From NCBI GenBank assembly GCA_964034945.1, contig OZ035960.1:19108987-19172986 (forward strand): a DNA stretch of 64,000 nt, in the 5' to 3' direction. Below the pieces are notes generated by a model that saw only the letters and a program-made list of their open reading frames with translations, was not told the origin of the DNA and did no database searches. This DNA comes from Chrysopilus asiliformis. Taxonomy: Eukaryota > Arthropoda > Insecta > Diptera > Rhagionidae. Below, one piece after another: positions 1 to 10,385 of the stretch (positions are counted from its first letter, which is position 1; each line of letters starts with the position of its first letter). The position numbers were made by a program, and so were the translations under genes.

Positions 1-1796
1 CTGCGTCCCTCACCCTCACGAATGACGTGCCGCCTCAAAGTGAATCCTCGTGTAGACAGGCACTAAGATTTCAAAATTTGGCTCTGGTTTTGTTTTGGGT
101 TCAGAAATTTCAAAAATTGGGTTTTGGTTCTGGTTTTGATTCGCTGAATTTTTAATGGTTTAGTGGTTTTAGATCTTACACAAGTCTTTTTTCAATAACA
201 TTCCACATGACCAGTCTGATCGAAATTAGCAAATAACAAGAATTTTTCGATCCCAAAAATTCAAATTTGATCCGCTTGGAACCATTAAAAAAATTCTGGA
301 TTTCGGTTTGATTAAAGCAATTATTTTAAACACTGGTTTGGTTTTATTTTGGCTCGCCCATCTTTTTTTAAACACGGGTTTGGTTTTGGTTTATTTCGGC
401 CATCTTTTTTCAGAGTGGTTCGGTTTATGGTTTGGTTTTGGTTCACTCAAATTTCAATGGTTCAGTGGTTTTTGGTTCGGTTCCAAAACCGGATGGTATC
501 TCTGGCCTCGACAAGCATCGAAACGTTGCAGTACTAGACTTGTAAATCAAGGGTAAGACGCAGTACTAGACTTGTAAATCAAGGGATACCCCAAATAGCA
601 TTTTAGGCAGCAAATATGATGTTTATCCCCATAGTTCGTCACCATGCAGATCACGGCGATAAGCAATTTATGTCGCAAATACGTATCTAGTTGTGCGTAT
701 GAGACGCGCAACGACACACATAGTGGGGAACACTTTTCTGCGGTTTGCTACGTCGCAATTATAACGACAGGGACGTAATTAGTTGCCTCATGCGCGAGCG
801 TCATCTGACGGCATTATATCACACAATTACACAAATCATCGAGCGGGTTTTCTTTCTCCCTCGAATGCTTGCTAGTAAACAGAGATGAACAAATAAAAAC
901 GTAAGCAGAAGACGAACGAGAAAAATCTAATGGCGACAAATTAATGGAAACTTTTGTGGAGTGTTATTTTATAATGGACTTTTCTTCCGGTTGCATGTCG
1001 TGATTTTAATTGCCATTAAAATTTTTCGACAATATTGGATCTGAAATTTAAACAGATTTTAATGGGCCATCGAATTATTTTGTTTTTAATCAAAAATTTC
1101 TTTAATTTTATTTTATCGGTAAAATTTTTTTTTCTTTTGCAATGAAATTTTGATGCCAATAAAATTATGCTGTTTCAAAAATGTCTGCTATCCACTTTTT
1201 ATGCAATATCCTTCAGTCATTCGCCTGAAATAAGAAATTTAATTCTCGAAACGAAATCGTTTCCATCAAATGTCAGTGAGAAATATGGCGGCTGAAGGCA
1301 TCAATTTTTTTTGGTGTTTCTCAGACGGGGAGCTTTAATGAAACTTTAGTGGCAGCAGTTTCGTCACTTTTTCCATCACACGCTTCTTCAAAATTAAACT
1401 GACGTTCAGGCTCCACAGCCAATCACTATTTCGGCCCGAAAACCATCAAATGCTGCTCTATCGCCGCAGGATTTTCATGAAGCGAATGTTGCCCCAAAGA
1501 TCGTGCTCGTCACTTCTTTCGCTTCTTTTACGCGGATGTGAATTATAGGTGTAAATTTTTAATCCCGATTGTGTAAATTTCTACTCTTTCAAGTCGCAAA
1601 GAACAAATCTCATGTTCCCGTACTTTTCGATGCTGTTTGGGACTTGTATGTTTGTTACTCCCGAGTACTCTCTATCAGATGTTTCATTCGCCTTAAACGG
1701 ATAAACTGATTGGAATGAAATTTTTCATAAAATAACTGCTCACACAGAATTCGGAGTATACATAAGTAATCTATCAACTTATAATTTTTTTCTCAG
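1..1796. other. Upstream intron of the thrombospondin gene, no exon seen
   Basis: Bases 60-510 are low-complexity sequence rich in GGTTTTGGTT-like words on the + strand, with open frames that are compositional. A direct repeat of about 25 bp (GCAGTACTAGACTTGTAAAT and flank) sits at 530-583. I found no cysteine-rich exon that would continue the EGF modules. Confidence 0.5.
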
Positions 1797-2159
1797 GGCT
1801 CCTACGAATGCAGATGTAGACGTGGTTATTTACAAAATGCTGCCGGTATCTGTTCTGACACGGCGGAACTTTGCCAGGACGAATTGACCGTTTGCGAACA
1901 GAATTCAACATGTCACACATCAGATGACACCACATATCGATGTGAATGCCTCAGTGGATACGCCGGAAATGGCTTATTTTGCGCAATTGACTCAGATTTA
2001 GATGGCTATCCAGAAGAGAGTCTCAATTGCGAAGATAAATACTGTAAAAAGGATAATTGCCCCTACGTCGCAAATTCCGATCAAGCCGACCTCGATGGGG
2101 ATGGAGTGGGCGATTTATGTGATACGGACAAAGATGGCGATGGAATTACAAATTACAGA
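1797..2159 (+). CDS. Tsp: Thrombospondin exon a (EGF-like end and first type 3 repeat)
   Basis: Preceded by a pyrimidine tract and TCTCAG at 1791-1796, followed by GT at 2160. Encodes residues 1-121 of the fragment: EGF-like cysteines, then [10 protein letters not shown] and the first calcium-binding repeats. The 58-bp intron that follows is typical of insects. Reading through it puts a false stop after ITNYR. Confidence 0.93.
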
Positions 2160-5049
2160 GTTCGTATTATCAATAGATTTTTTGATCTTCCCATTCTAAC
2201 GTTGGAATGAATTTCAGGATAACTGCCCCAATATTCGGAACATGGACCAGACAGACTCCGATGGAGATGGCATCGGTGATGATTGTGATAATTGCCCAAC
2301 GGAACGAAATGCGAATCAAATGGATTCTGACGGTGATGGAAAAGGCGATCTTTGTGATGGCGACATGGATGGAGACGGAATTGAATATGAAAGCGACAAT
2401 TGTCCGGCTATTAAAAATCCCGATCAATTGGACACTGACGGTGATGGATTTGGGGATGCGTGTGATAATTGTCCAACAATTGCAAATAATCAAAGCGATG
2501 TTAATAACAATTTTGTTGGTGATGAATGCGAAACTTCGGAAGATAAAGATAAGGATGGTGTGCAGGACGATTTCGATAATTGTCCAAGTGTCGCTAATTC
2601 TGATCAATTAGATATTGATGGCGATAGAATGTAAGTTATAGTATATTTATCTATATATATAAAATCCAAATACCACTAACTCGTTCACTCATCACATAAT
2701 CTCCCGAACCACTAAACCGATTGCCCTGACCTTTTGCATACACATTCATCTTACATCATAGGTGCTCGCGAAGAATCAGTTATACAAAATTCAAAACCGA
2801 AGATCCTGTAACCATATCGCAAATATCCTTTTTCCTATTTTTCCTATTTTTCCTACGAAAAGCTGGCATTGGGCGGTTTTCGGGGTCATTGATCACGAGT
2901 CTGATGTTAGAATTTCAAAGTTCGACCCTGGAGATCCTGTCAGGATAACGCAAAAGTCCTTTTTCCAAATTTTTATCGCAAAAACTGGCTTTTGGGGGTT
3001 TTAGAGATCGTTGATCATGAATCTAGTCTTAGAATTTCAAAATTCAAAACTGGAGGTCCCGTAAAAAAAACGCAAAAATCTTTTTTTTTCATTTTTCTTT
3101 GGAAAAACTGGCATTAGGCCAGTTTTGGACTGCTGATCACGAGTCTGATGTTAGAATATCAAAATTCGATACTGGAGGTCCTCCAGGTATAAAAAAAATT
3201 TGCGAATTCCTGAAAAACGGCGAATCGCATCGAAGAATAAGTCAATTCATCGTTATAAAATATACGTCGGCAAAGTCGTTTTTCTTTTTTTCCAAAATTA
3301 TTTAGAATCATTTTTCAAAATACCAATGAAGAAAATTTTTAACTCATTAATATTCACTTCCAGAGGAGATGCATGTGATGACGATATGGACAATGATACA
3401 ATCAAAAACAAAGCAGACAACTGTCCAATGGTACCGAATCCTTCCCAGAACGACACAAACCGAAATATTGACGGTGGTGACGCATGCGAGAATGACTTCG
3501 ATGGTGACAAAACCACCAACAACTATGACGCCTGCCCTAAAAATCCGAAAATCTCGTCCAGTGACTTCAGTACATTCAAACCGATTGCTTTAGGAGTGAA
3601 AGACAAATCCCAGGAACCAAGCATATGGAATTTATTTGAGGATCACATTGAAATCCTGCACCGAGACGAAAGTCGCGTAACGGCGGCAATAAGTCCTATG
3701 GCTGTGGGTGGACTAGACATGGAAGGAACCTTCTCGGTTGACGATTATTCAAGCTCGTTCGTAGGATTCATTTTTGGATATCAAGCCAGCAATAAATTTT
3801 ACGCAATGCTGTGGCAGAACCTTCTTGACTATTGGGATTTGCCAACCCACATCGCCAAACAGCAGTCGGGAGTTCAATTGAGATTCGTAAACAGTACGAC
3901 AGGTCCTGGCACCGAATTGGGTGATGCCCTCTGGCATATCGGAACAATACAGAATCAAACAAAATTGGTTTGGAAACATCCAAGTACCGTCGGTTGGCTA
4001 TCAAAAACGAACTACAGGTGGAAGTTGTGGTATCGACCTAAAATCGGATTAATTCGAGTGAAGTAAGAGAAGATGCTGAATTTTTTTCAGTAAAAAGAAA
4101 TAATTTTTCCTCATTTTTCCGTTCTAGGATTTATGAAGGCGATTCAGCTTTCGTTGATTCACTGAACATTTATGAAGAATCACTAAAAGGAGGTCGGTTC
4201 GGAGTCATTAGCCATTCTCATGTAAATGTGAAATGGAATAACCTTATTTACAAGTGCAATGGTAAGGAAAAAAACACTGAAAATCTTAAATTTTTATGCC
4301 ATTCAAAATTTGAGCTTAAATTTTCAAGATTTTTTCTTGAAAATATTTTGAAAAAAATGCGGCAGTTCCCAAAGACCGCGCGTAAGTCCCAATAAGAAAT
4401 CTTCAAACCGAGTTTTGATAGAAATTCTAATTTAATACAAATAATTTAAAGTTTCTTCAATTGATGCATATAGCAGTAAATCAAAAGTGCAAGACGTTAA
4501 TCTTGAACATTTTATCTGAACGAAAGGACAGATGTAAAATTACCAACATAGACTCGTCCACGTGCCGCGATGTCACCTAAATTTATTAGAAACTCTATAT
4601 GAAAAAAGAAAAGTGCGAAATAATTACTTTCCTTTTCTATAGAAAGAAACTATTCTTTTCATGCCGGAGGCCGACTCGATACCGGTGGCAGATAGAGACT
4701 TTCTGATCAGTACGAAATCCGTTTCAGACAAAATTATGAGAATATCCGTGCTTCTGTCTATCGGACTGTCCGTTTTACGTATCTTAAATAACTCGAGAAC
4801 GTGTTGACCTAGTGACTTGAAATTTTTTGTGAATAAGTTTTATAAAAATCGTAGTTTTCTATCAATTTTTGGAAACGAAACGTGTACCTCCCATTCAATT
4901 TTTTTTAAATACAGTTTTTTAAAAAAATTTCAAAATTGATGGGCTTTTTGGAAAAAACGAATAATTTTTTTTTACATATAGATCTTGTGCCATATTTCAT
5001 TCACGATGATCTGCCGCAGAAACTGAGAGAGGAAGTAGAGAGGGAATAA
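1797..5049 (+). CDS. Tsp: Thrombospondin, C-terminal part (5 exons, 5' end outside window)
   Basis: Joining 1797-2159, 2218-2630, 3364-4062, 4128-4261 and 4982-5049 gives one open frame of 558 residues ending in TAA; all junctions are GT-AG. Residues 1-65 hold the end of EGF-like modules (GSYECRC, then a six-cysteine module). Residues 66 to about 325 are thrombospondin type 3 repeats, seen as many DxDGDGxGDxCDNCP motifs that bind calcium. Residues 326-558 are the C-terminal lectin-like domain, with the family patterns [27 protein letters not shown] and KGGRFGV. The protein is a secreted, oligomeric matrix glycoprotein; in flies it acts at muscle-tendon junctions (family knowledge). No RGD tripeptide is present in the spliced fragment. 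The N-terminal domain and coiled coil must lie upstream of base 1. No earlier exon was recognised in 1-1796. Confidence 0.95.
2218..2630 (+). CDS. Tsp: Thrombospondin exon b (type 3 repeats)
   Basis: Acceptor ATTTCAG ends at 2217 and donor GTAAGT starts at 2631. Carries residues 122-258 with repeated [19 protein letters not shown] motifs. The split codon AT|A restores DRIGDACD across the next intron. Confidence 0.94.
2650..3300 (+). mobile_element. Helitron-like fragment with a 122-bp tandem array in a thrombospondin intron
   Basis: The left edge A|TCTATATATATAAAA has the TC start and AT target expected of Helitrons. Downstream, TGATCACGAGTCTGATGTTA recurs at about 2890, 3012 and 3134 with variants, a period near 122 bp. 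A CTRR end with hairpin was not found, so the right border is approximate. A relative of the unit occurs in reverse near 49170-49220. Confidence 0.5.
3364..4062 (+). CDS. Tsp: Thrombospondin exon c (last type 3 repeats and start of lectin-like domain)
   Basis: Acceptor TTCCAG ends at 3363 and donor GTAAGA starts at 4063. Covers residues 260-491. Type 3 repeats end near YDACPKNP; the C-terminal domain begins at [11 protein letters not shown]. The open frame extending upstream to 3200 is intronic read-through. Confidence 0.94.
4128..4261 (+). CDS. Tsp: Thrombospondin exon d (lectin-like domain)
   Basis: Acceptor TTCTAG ends at 4127; donor GTAAGG starts at 4262. Too short for an open-frame scan, but it continues the family sequence as [17 protein letters not shown], then [14 protein letters not shown] and IYKCN. 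Confidence 0.92.
4642..4905 (+). repeat. Family D interspersed repeat, copy 1
   Basis: Shares TTTCTGATCAGTACGAAATC and the following AAATTATGAG, GTCCGT and CTTAAATAACTCGAGAAC with copies at 13074, 26000, 34060 and 46545. It sits in the last thrombospondin intron. No coding capacity was seen. Confidence 0.7.
4982..5049 (+). CDS. Tsp: Thrombospondin terminal exon
   Basis: Acceptor CATATAG ends at 4981. The split codon G|AT gives KCND, then [13 protein letters not shown] and LREEVERE and TAA at 5047-5049. This matches the short tail after the final cysteine of invertebrate thrombospondins. It lies 720 bp after exon d, past a family D repeat in the intron. Confidence 0.88.
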
Positions 5050-5097
5050 TGGAAAAAAAATCGATCATGTTAACTATAAGTCATAATTTGTATAAAT

Positions 5098-5103
5098 AAT
5101 AAA
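5098..5103 (+). terminator. Candidate poly(A) signal of the thrombospondin gene
   Basis: AATAAA 49 bases after the stop codon in an AU-rich stretch. It is the first canonical hexamer after the coding end. AT richness makes chance matches common. Confidence 0.45.
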
Positions 5104-7867
5104 AATAATTATACTCAATCAATTTAGTTTTTTTTACAAACGAAAATTATGAAAATACCAAAAGGAAAAATGCGCCGCAGGCGAAATCGTTCAAATATGT
5201 AATAATAATTTCATCAAAGATGCTCTTCCAAAACTAAGTCAGACCATGACAGAAACTCCAATCAACACACTCCATTTTGACTTTTTTGTATGATGGACCC
5301 ATAGATATACTAGATCGCTCGATTTGCTGTCTCAAATGGTCCCATTTCAATACAGTTCAGTGAATCAAAACGAGTCAAGTAAGAGCAAGATAACCGTATG
5401 AAAATAAATATAGTCCTTTCGTTTAAACCGTGAGCTGTCAAAGGAAAATAGACTTTCGGAATGGTGTTGGCGCCTAAAGTTATTTGTTTGCGCCTAAAGT
5501 TAGTCTCTAACTTGTGAAATTTGAATTTCGCGGCAAACTAAATTTGAATTTCGCGGCCTTATACAGTTCAGTGGATGCGTTCAAGTACGATAAAGAGGGA
5601 AATACTTTTGGGACCATTTTTCAGCAGAGCTTTGTATGGTGACAGTTGTTCTATGTTATATAGTTCTGTGGATAGACCGAAATTGCCGCCACAAAATCGT
5701 ACCGCCATCGCCATCTCCACCCCCTTGCTATGCCACTGACTCCCAATGGTTGAAATTATGTTGGTTGTGTGGTCTTTGAAGCTGCCTCTTATCTAATAAC
5801 TGACAATTAGCGTAAGCTGAAATTTTTAGAATTTTACAAATTTCCTCCAAAATATCAGTTCGACTCAGTTTGTTTATCTTTATTTTTAAATATTTGAATT
5901 TTCCTACCTCTAGGAATTTTTCAAGATTTTATTTTGATAGTTTTCGGGCTATAGGTCATATTTGAATGTTTTTGTTTCTATCGACACCATTTTTTTTACT
6001 TCCTAATAAAAGATGAAAAACAGAATCAGTTCTAACCATTTATTAATATATCTCTTTTTTTATAAACTTTGAAACATTTAACATTTAACGAATGTCCTTC
6101 TTAAACAGCGAAGTCTCAATTTTTCCCCAATGATTTCCATATTTTATTTATTGTACTTTTTAACATCAATTACCAGATTTTTTGCTGATATAAATTCTAA
6201 TTTTTAGATTTTAAGTTCTTTTTTCTTGGCAACATTACACTATTTTTATTACACTTTTTTTTAAACTATCACCTAAAATGTGTCATTGATATTTGTTGTC
6301 ATACCAGCCCTTAATTCGTAGGTACGAGTATTTAGTTTTTTTTTTATATGTATTTGGTATTGTTTTACAGCAATATGATTGATAAATCCTTGAAACCTAT
6401 TTTTTTATGTTCAATTTTTGTGCGTTTCAAGTTTGGTCAAAAAATGTAGGAAAACCTCAAGTTTTGTCATACATTTTCTTTTTTTTTCTTTTAAATAAAA
6501 AAAATTGTTTTTATATTTTCTACAATTTTTTTGTAAACATTTCAACATTGATTAGACATTGAAATTACTTTTTTTAGTTTCTCACATTAATACGGGATTC
6601 AATTGAAAGCCAATTTTTGTCTTTAGAATGTTCGGCTTTAAGAGGATAATTATAAATAAAAATAAAAATTTTTAAAAAAAAATAATACAATTATTAACTA
6701 GATTTATTATTAACGTCATTTATTATTACTTCAAACGATTCTCCAACATTTCAACACTTAAAAATAAGAACACGTTCAGAGTTATACTTTATATTTAGAC
6801 GTATTAATAGCTAAACACGATTATTATAATTTTATTATAATTTTATGGCACAGTGGAGTACCCCAAACTACGACTAACGTTAATAAATACAATTTCCTAG
6901 AATTTGTTATTATCGCCTCTAAGTTTTTTTTTTATTTCTCTTGCATTATATGTTGTTTCTATCGAAATTAGATAAAAAGTGAATTTTTGAGTCAATCGTA
7001 ATTGGAACAGTTTTTCTTAATCTACAATCATCTAAAATATGCGTTTTTTAACTACCACGATTTTTAATTACATCAACCTTTTTATTACTGGGATATGATT
7101 TTGAGCATTTTTTTTTTGTTTTAAATATTAGACAATAATTTTATTATTCTATTTTATACAAAAAAGTATTTACACACTTGAAATTTTAAGTGCTGAAATA
7201 ATGTTCCAAAAATAAATACAAGTTCTTTTGAATGTTTGTGCATAGAAGAATATGGTTTGAAGCATTCTTATTAAAAAAAAAGCATTCTTATTAAAATTTT
7301 GAAGCATTCTCATTAAAATTTTGTCTGATGAAACTAAAGCCCAATATTCTAAGTTTTCACTTTAGATTTCAGTTTTTATTTGTTCACGTTCAGATGCGTT
7401 TTCTGTCATAGATATGTGAGCAATCATTCAAATTTTTTTTAGAAACTAAAAAAAATCATCTACACGTTTTTCAAATTCTAAAAACTGGATGTCCAAGAAA
7501 ATATTGCTGTTGTAGAGCCAAAAAAAATTAACCATTATTGAAAATTTCAAAACTTTTAGAAACAAATATCTGTAAATGCGGTTTTTAATGTATTTTAAAT
7601 CAATTTGATTGAAAATTTATGGGCTTATTCACAAAATCTTACTCGCTATCTATCCGCAACTTTAAATCTACGGCTTTGTCTTTAGATAATGTAATTTAGC
7701 TGTCAATTTCTCTGTAAATTTACACCGACTAAAATTTTGGACTAATGGGATTCAAAAACTCCGAAAAATGTGCAATTTATGAATAATATTCATTAGGTTT
7801 GAACAAATTTAAATTTTTGTATTAAATATATGCAAAAAACCGACTTTTAATTTGCTGATTTTATGGT
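5104..7867. other. Intergenic AT-rich DNA between convergent genes
   Basis: No gene recognised. It contains a motif instance at 5171-5187 (GCGCCGCAGGCGAAAT) and a short direct repeat at 7255-7325 (AGCATTCTTATTAAAA, three variants). The rest is AT-rich single-copy-looking sequence. Confidence 0.5.
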
Positions 7868-8125
7868 TTAACACGTTCGTGACATTTGCTTTTTCAACTT
7901 TTTTTACATTTGGACATCGTGTACCACGGGTGGTACACTAGCGATTTGTTTTCTGGCGGTTGTGCGCCATCGGTGGTACACGGTGCGTGTTTTTATATTA
8001 CTTCATAAAATACTGACAATTTATGTTAAAACTATGTTTTTATACTTACGACTGTCAGGAATATTCAAAAATCGATTGCACTATGCATGTACCACCAGTG
8101 GTACACGATGTCACGAACGTGTTAA
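7868..8125. mobile_element. TTAA-flanked palindromic element (piggyBac-like MITE), copy 1
   Basis: Both ends read TTAACACGTTCGTGACAT inward, giving terminal inverted repeats beginning CACGTTCGTGACAT and TTAA at both borders. Inside are palindromes of the form GTACCAC-N2-GTGGTAC. TTAA duplication and the CACGTT end fit non-autonomous piggyBac-type elements. No transposase is encoded. Confidence 0.8.
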
Positions 8126-8351
8126 AGTTTAGAACAAAATTTTAAATAATTTTTTGAATTCCAAACTGGATTGTAATGTAAAACTTTGTGGATAAAATTG
8201 AAACGTCAAAAATCCATCTAAACATTAAATTTTGGTTAAATTTTGTGAATGAGGCCATTAGTTGAGTCCAATGGATTTTAAATACATTGAAATCTCGGTT
8301 CATTAACCTCCTCCGTACTTATGGCGACTTCTGGCCAAATAAAAAATCATA

Positions 8352-8402
8352 AACCGAAGCGCTCACAAACCGAGGCGTCCAGAAACCGAGGCGTTCAGAA
8401 AC
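8352..8402 (+). repeat. 16-bp tandem repeat
   Basis: About three copies of a unit close to AAACCGAGGCGTCCAG in a row, with one or two base differences. Confidence 0.7.
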
Positions 8403-8576
8403 CAGTTTTCACTGTTTATGAAAAAAAATACCCTCAATTTGAATTTTTGTTTTGGTTGATGATATTCTGATACTTGCTTTTTATTTGTCGTTTCTTTTGA
8501 TTGTCAAAACAATTTTTTTGTTTTTAACAAAAAAAAATTAGTTACCAGCAGAGCATCGATTTATGCATTTACATAT

Positions 8577-8819
8577 CTAACACTCTAACTGCCACGTGAG
8601 TCAAAAAGACCTGATACCTAATTGTACACAACGGCCACAATGAAAATTATTAAAGTGTTCGCTGCAACCGCAACGATTTTTTGTAGTTGCACACATTTTA
8701 TGGTAATAAAATAACATTTAGGTATAATTTTGTTTCAATTTTTTTCTCTTAGTGCCTTTTTGACTGACAACCAAATATTCGAAAAAGGCTTAAAACTGTC
8801 GTGGCAGTTAGAGTGTTAA
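8577..8819. mobile_element. Second TTAA-type short inverted-repeat element
   Basis: Ends are CTAACACTCTAACTGCCACG at the left and the reverse of TTAACACTCTAACTGCCACG at the right. One left base differs from TTAA. The AACTGCCA end resembles piggyBac-type termini. The element is 243 bp and non-coding. Confidence 0.65.
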
Positions 8820-8901
8820 TGGAGTTTGTTTATTTTTTTCTTCTTTGCTACATCTTTTATTCATAAACAAGAAACAATATTTTTTTCTCGTGCGTATTTC
8901 G

Positions 8902-9265
8902 GCGTCTATTTCATACGCAGGGCAAATTGCCGGGCATTTCATTTACAGAATAATTTGATTTTATAGCCCAATATAACTATTATCAAGGCCCTGTTATATC
9001 AATCACTGAAAAATTTAAAAAAAAAAGTCTAAAGCTTACTTACTATGACGATCCTCAATATTTAAAAGGAAAATCTCATTTAAAAAATAACTAGCAAGAT
9101 ATGAAATGCAGGGCAAATAAATAAAAGCAATTTTACGACATTTCAAAAACTATTAATTTTAAAAACAGCAGGGCAACGAGTTTCTTATTTTCTCATCAAA
9201 ATCCACTGTTTTTGATTGACCTGCAAGCAGCATGGCAAAACTGGCCCTGCGTATGAAATAGACGT
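8902..9265. mobile_element. Mutator-like short element with 9-bp target duplication
   Basis: Terminal inverted repeats CGTCTATTTCATACGCAGGG face each other at 8903 and 9264. CGTATTTCG flanks both sides (8893-8901 and 9266-9274), a 9-bp direct duplication. The word GCAGGGCAA recurs inside (near 9109 and 9167). A 9-bp duplication fits Mutator-like elements; family placement is inference. Confidence 0.72.
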
Positions 9266-9274
9266 CGTATTTCG

Positions 9275-10322
9275 AGCATTTGCAAATCGTGGTTTGCCGG
9301 TAGTTCAATTTATATTTGTCTTTTTCAGCAACTTTTTAAGCAAAAATTATCAGGTGTAGTATAACAACAAAAGTTTTTTTTTTTTCTTTAAATGCGGGTG
9401 ATTTTTTTCTAATTATTAAAAAGAATAGCATTTAAATCATAAACTAAAATTTTTTGTTTAAATAATCGAAAGATTGTTCATAACTTTCATAAGAATTTTC
9501 AAAAAAAAATTTTTTTTTTTAAATTAATTTTTTAATTAAAGAAAGGACGCCAACATAGAACTAATTTTTGAGCATTCCATAAAAAAAACATGATGTAATT
9601 TTTTTCACGAAATTTTTTATCATTTACTTCCATATCGTATAATATAATGTTTAGTGTCTAAATCTAGTACAACATGTATCTAATTACAAATAATTTATAT
9701 ATAATATTTATAACGTACAATTTGATTTTGTTTATTCGTAGAGACCTAAAAACGTTTTGTCATCATTGTTTTAACACTTACTTAAATTTACTTTTTGCAT
9801 ATAGTCATAAAAATTAGGTATGATGCAAACAAATTTGTAAAAAAAATCAAAAAATGACAATATAAATACAAAGTTTTAAATGTATTTTCGTCGTATAGAA
9901 AATTATAAATTAAAAAAAAAGTTTTTTTTTATTATTATTTTTTATCAAGTTTTATTAATGTTTTTTCAAATTGTTTTTTTTAGAGTTTTAATTATACTAT
10001 TAAGTATATGTACAAGTTCTAATTGAACTTAGAAAATTAGTTTTACAAAATAATAATAACATTATTATAATTTCATTAAAAAGTAAAACTCGAAAGTTAA
10101 AATTTTTATAGAACAAAATAACAAAAACTCAGCTTTGTTTCAATCGTTTTGTGAGTTTTTGTCTTTCCTCCAGGTAATATTTTTGTTAAATAAAAGTTTT
10201 TAATTTGACTTTTCTGTTTTATTAGTTTATATTTAATCATAGATTTTATTTCTTACTAATATTAAACTTTATGTACATGAATCGAATTGATGCTTTTGAT
10301 GATGTTTGGTACTACTTTATTT
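9275..10322. other. AT-rich 3' flank of the transporter gene
   Basis: Very AT-rich with long T and A runs, no coding signal on either strand. It includes the 3' untranslated region of the transporter on the - strand. An AATAAA on that strand lies at 10316-10321, almost touching the stop codon, so the used poly(A) site is probably further down. Confidence 0.5.
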
Positions 10323-10385
10323 TTATTCCTTAATATCGTGATCGGGAGCACCCAATTCTAACAGCTCATGTGGTTCGGCATTCAT
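10323..10385 (-). CDS. Eaat1: EAAT terminal coding exon
   Basis: Acceptor CTTAG then the short acidic cytoplasmic tail [20 protein letters not shown] and TAA at 10325-10323. The acidic tail after HLS fits the family. Confidence 0.87.
   Translation of the reverse strand: MNAEPHELLELGAPDHDIKE

Noticed and set aside
308..556. Two overlapping open frames with WFGSKTG and FGLWFGFG text
   Set aside because: Low-complexity GGTTTTGG sequence; no family signature, no splice context, and both frames are open for the same reason.
2170..2611. Open frames opposite to and out of frame with the thrombospondin exon
   Set aside because: Shadow frames of the aspartate-rich type 3 repeats (GAT/GAC-rich text stays open in other frames).
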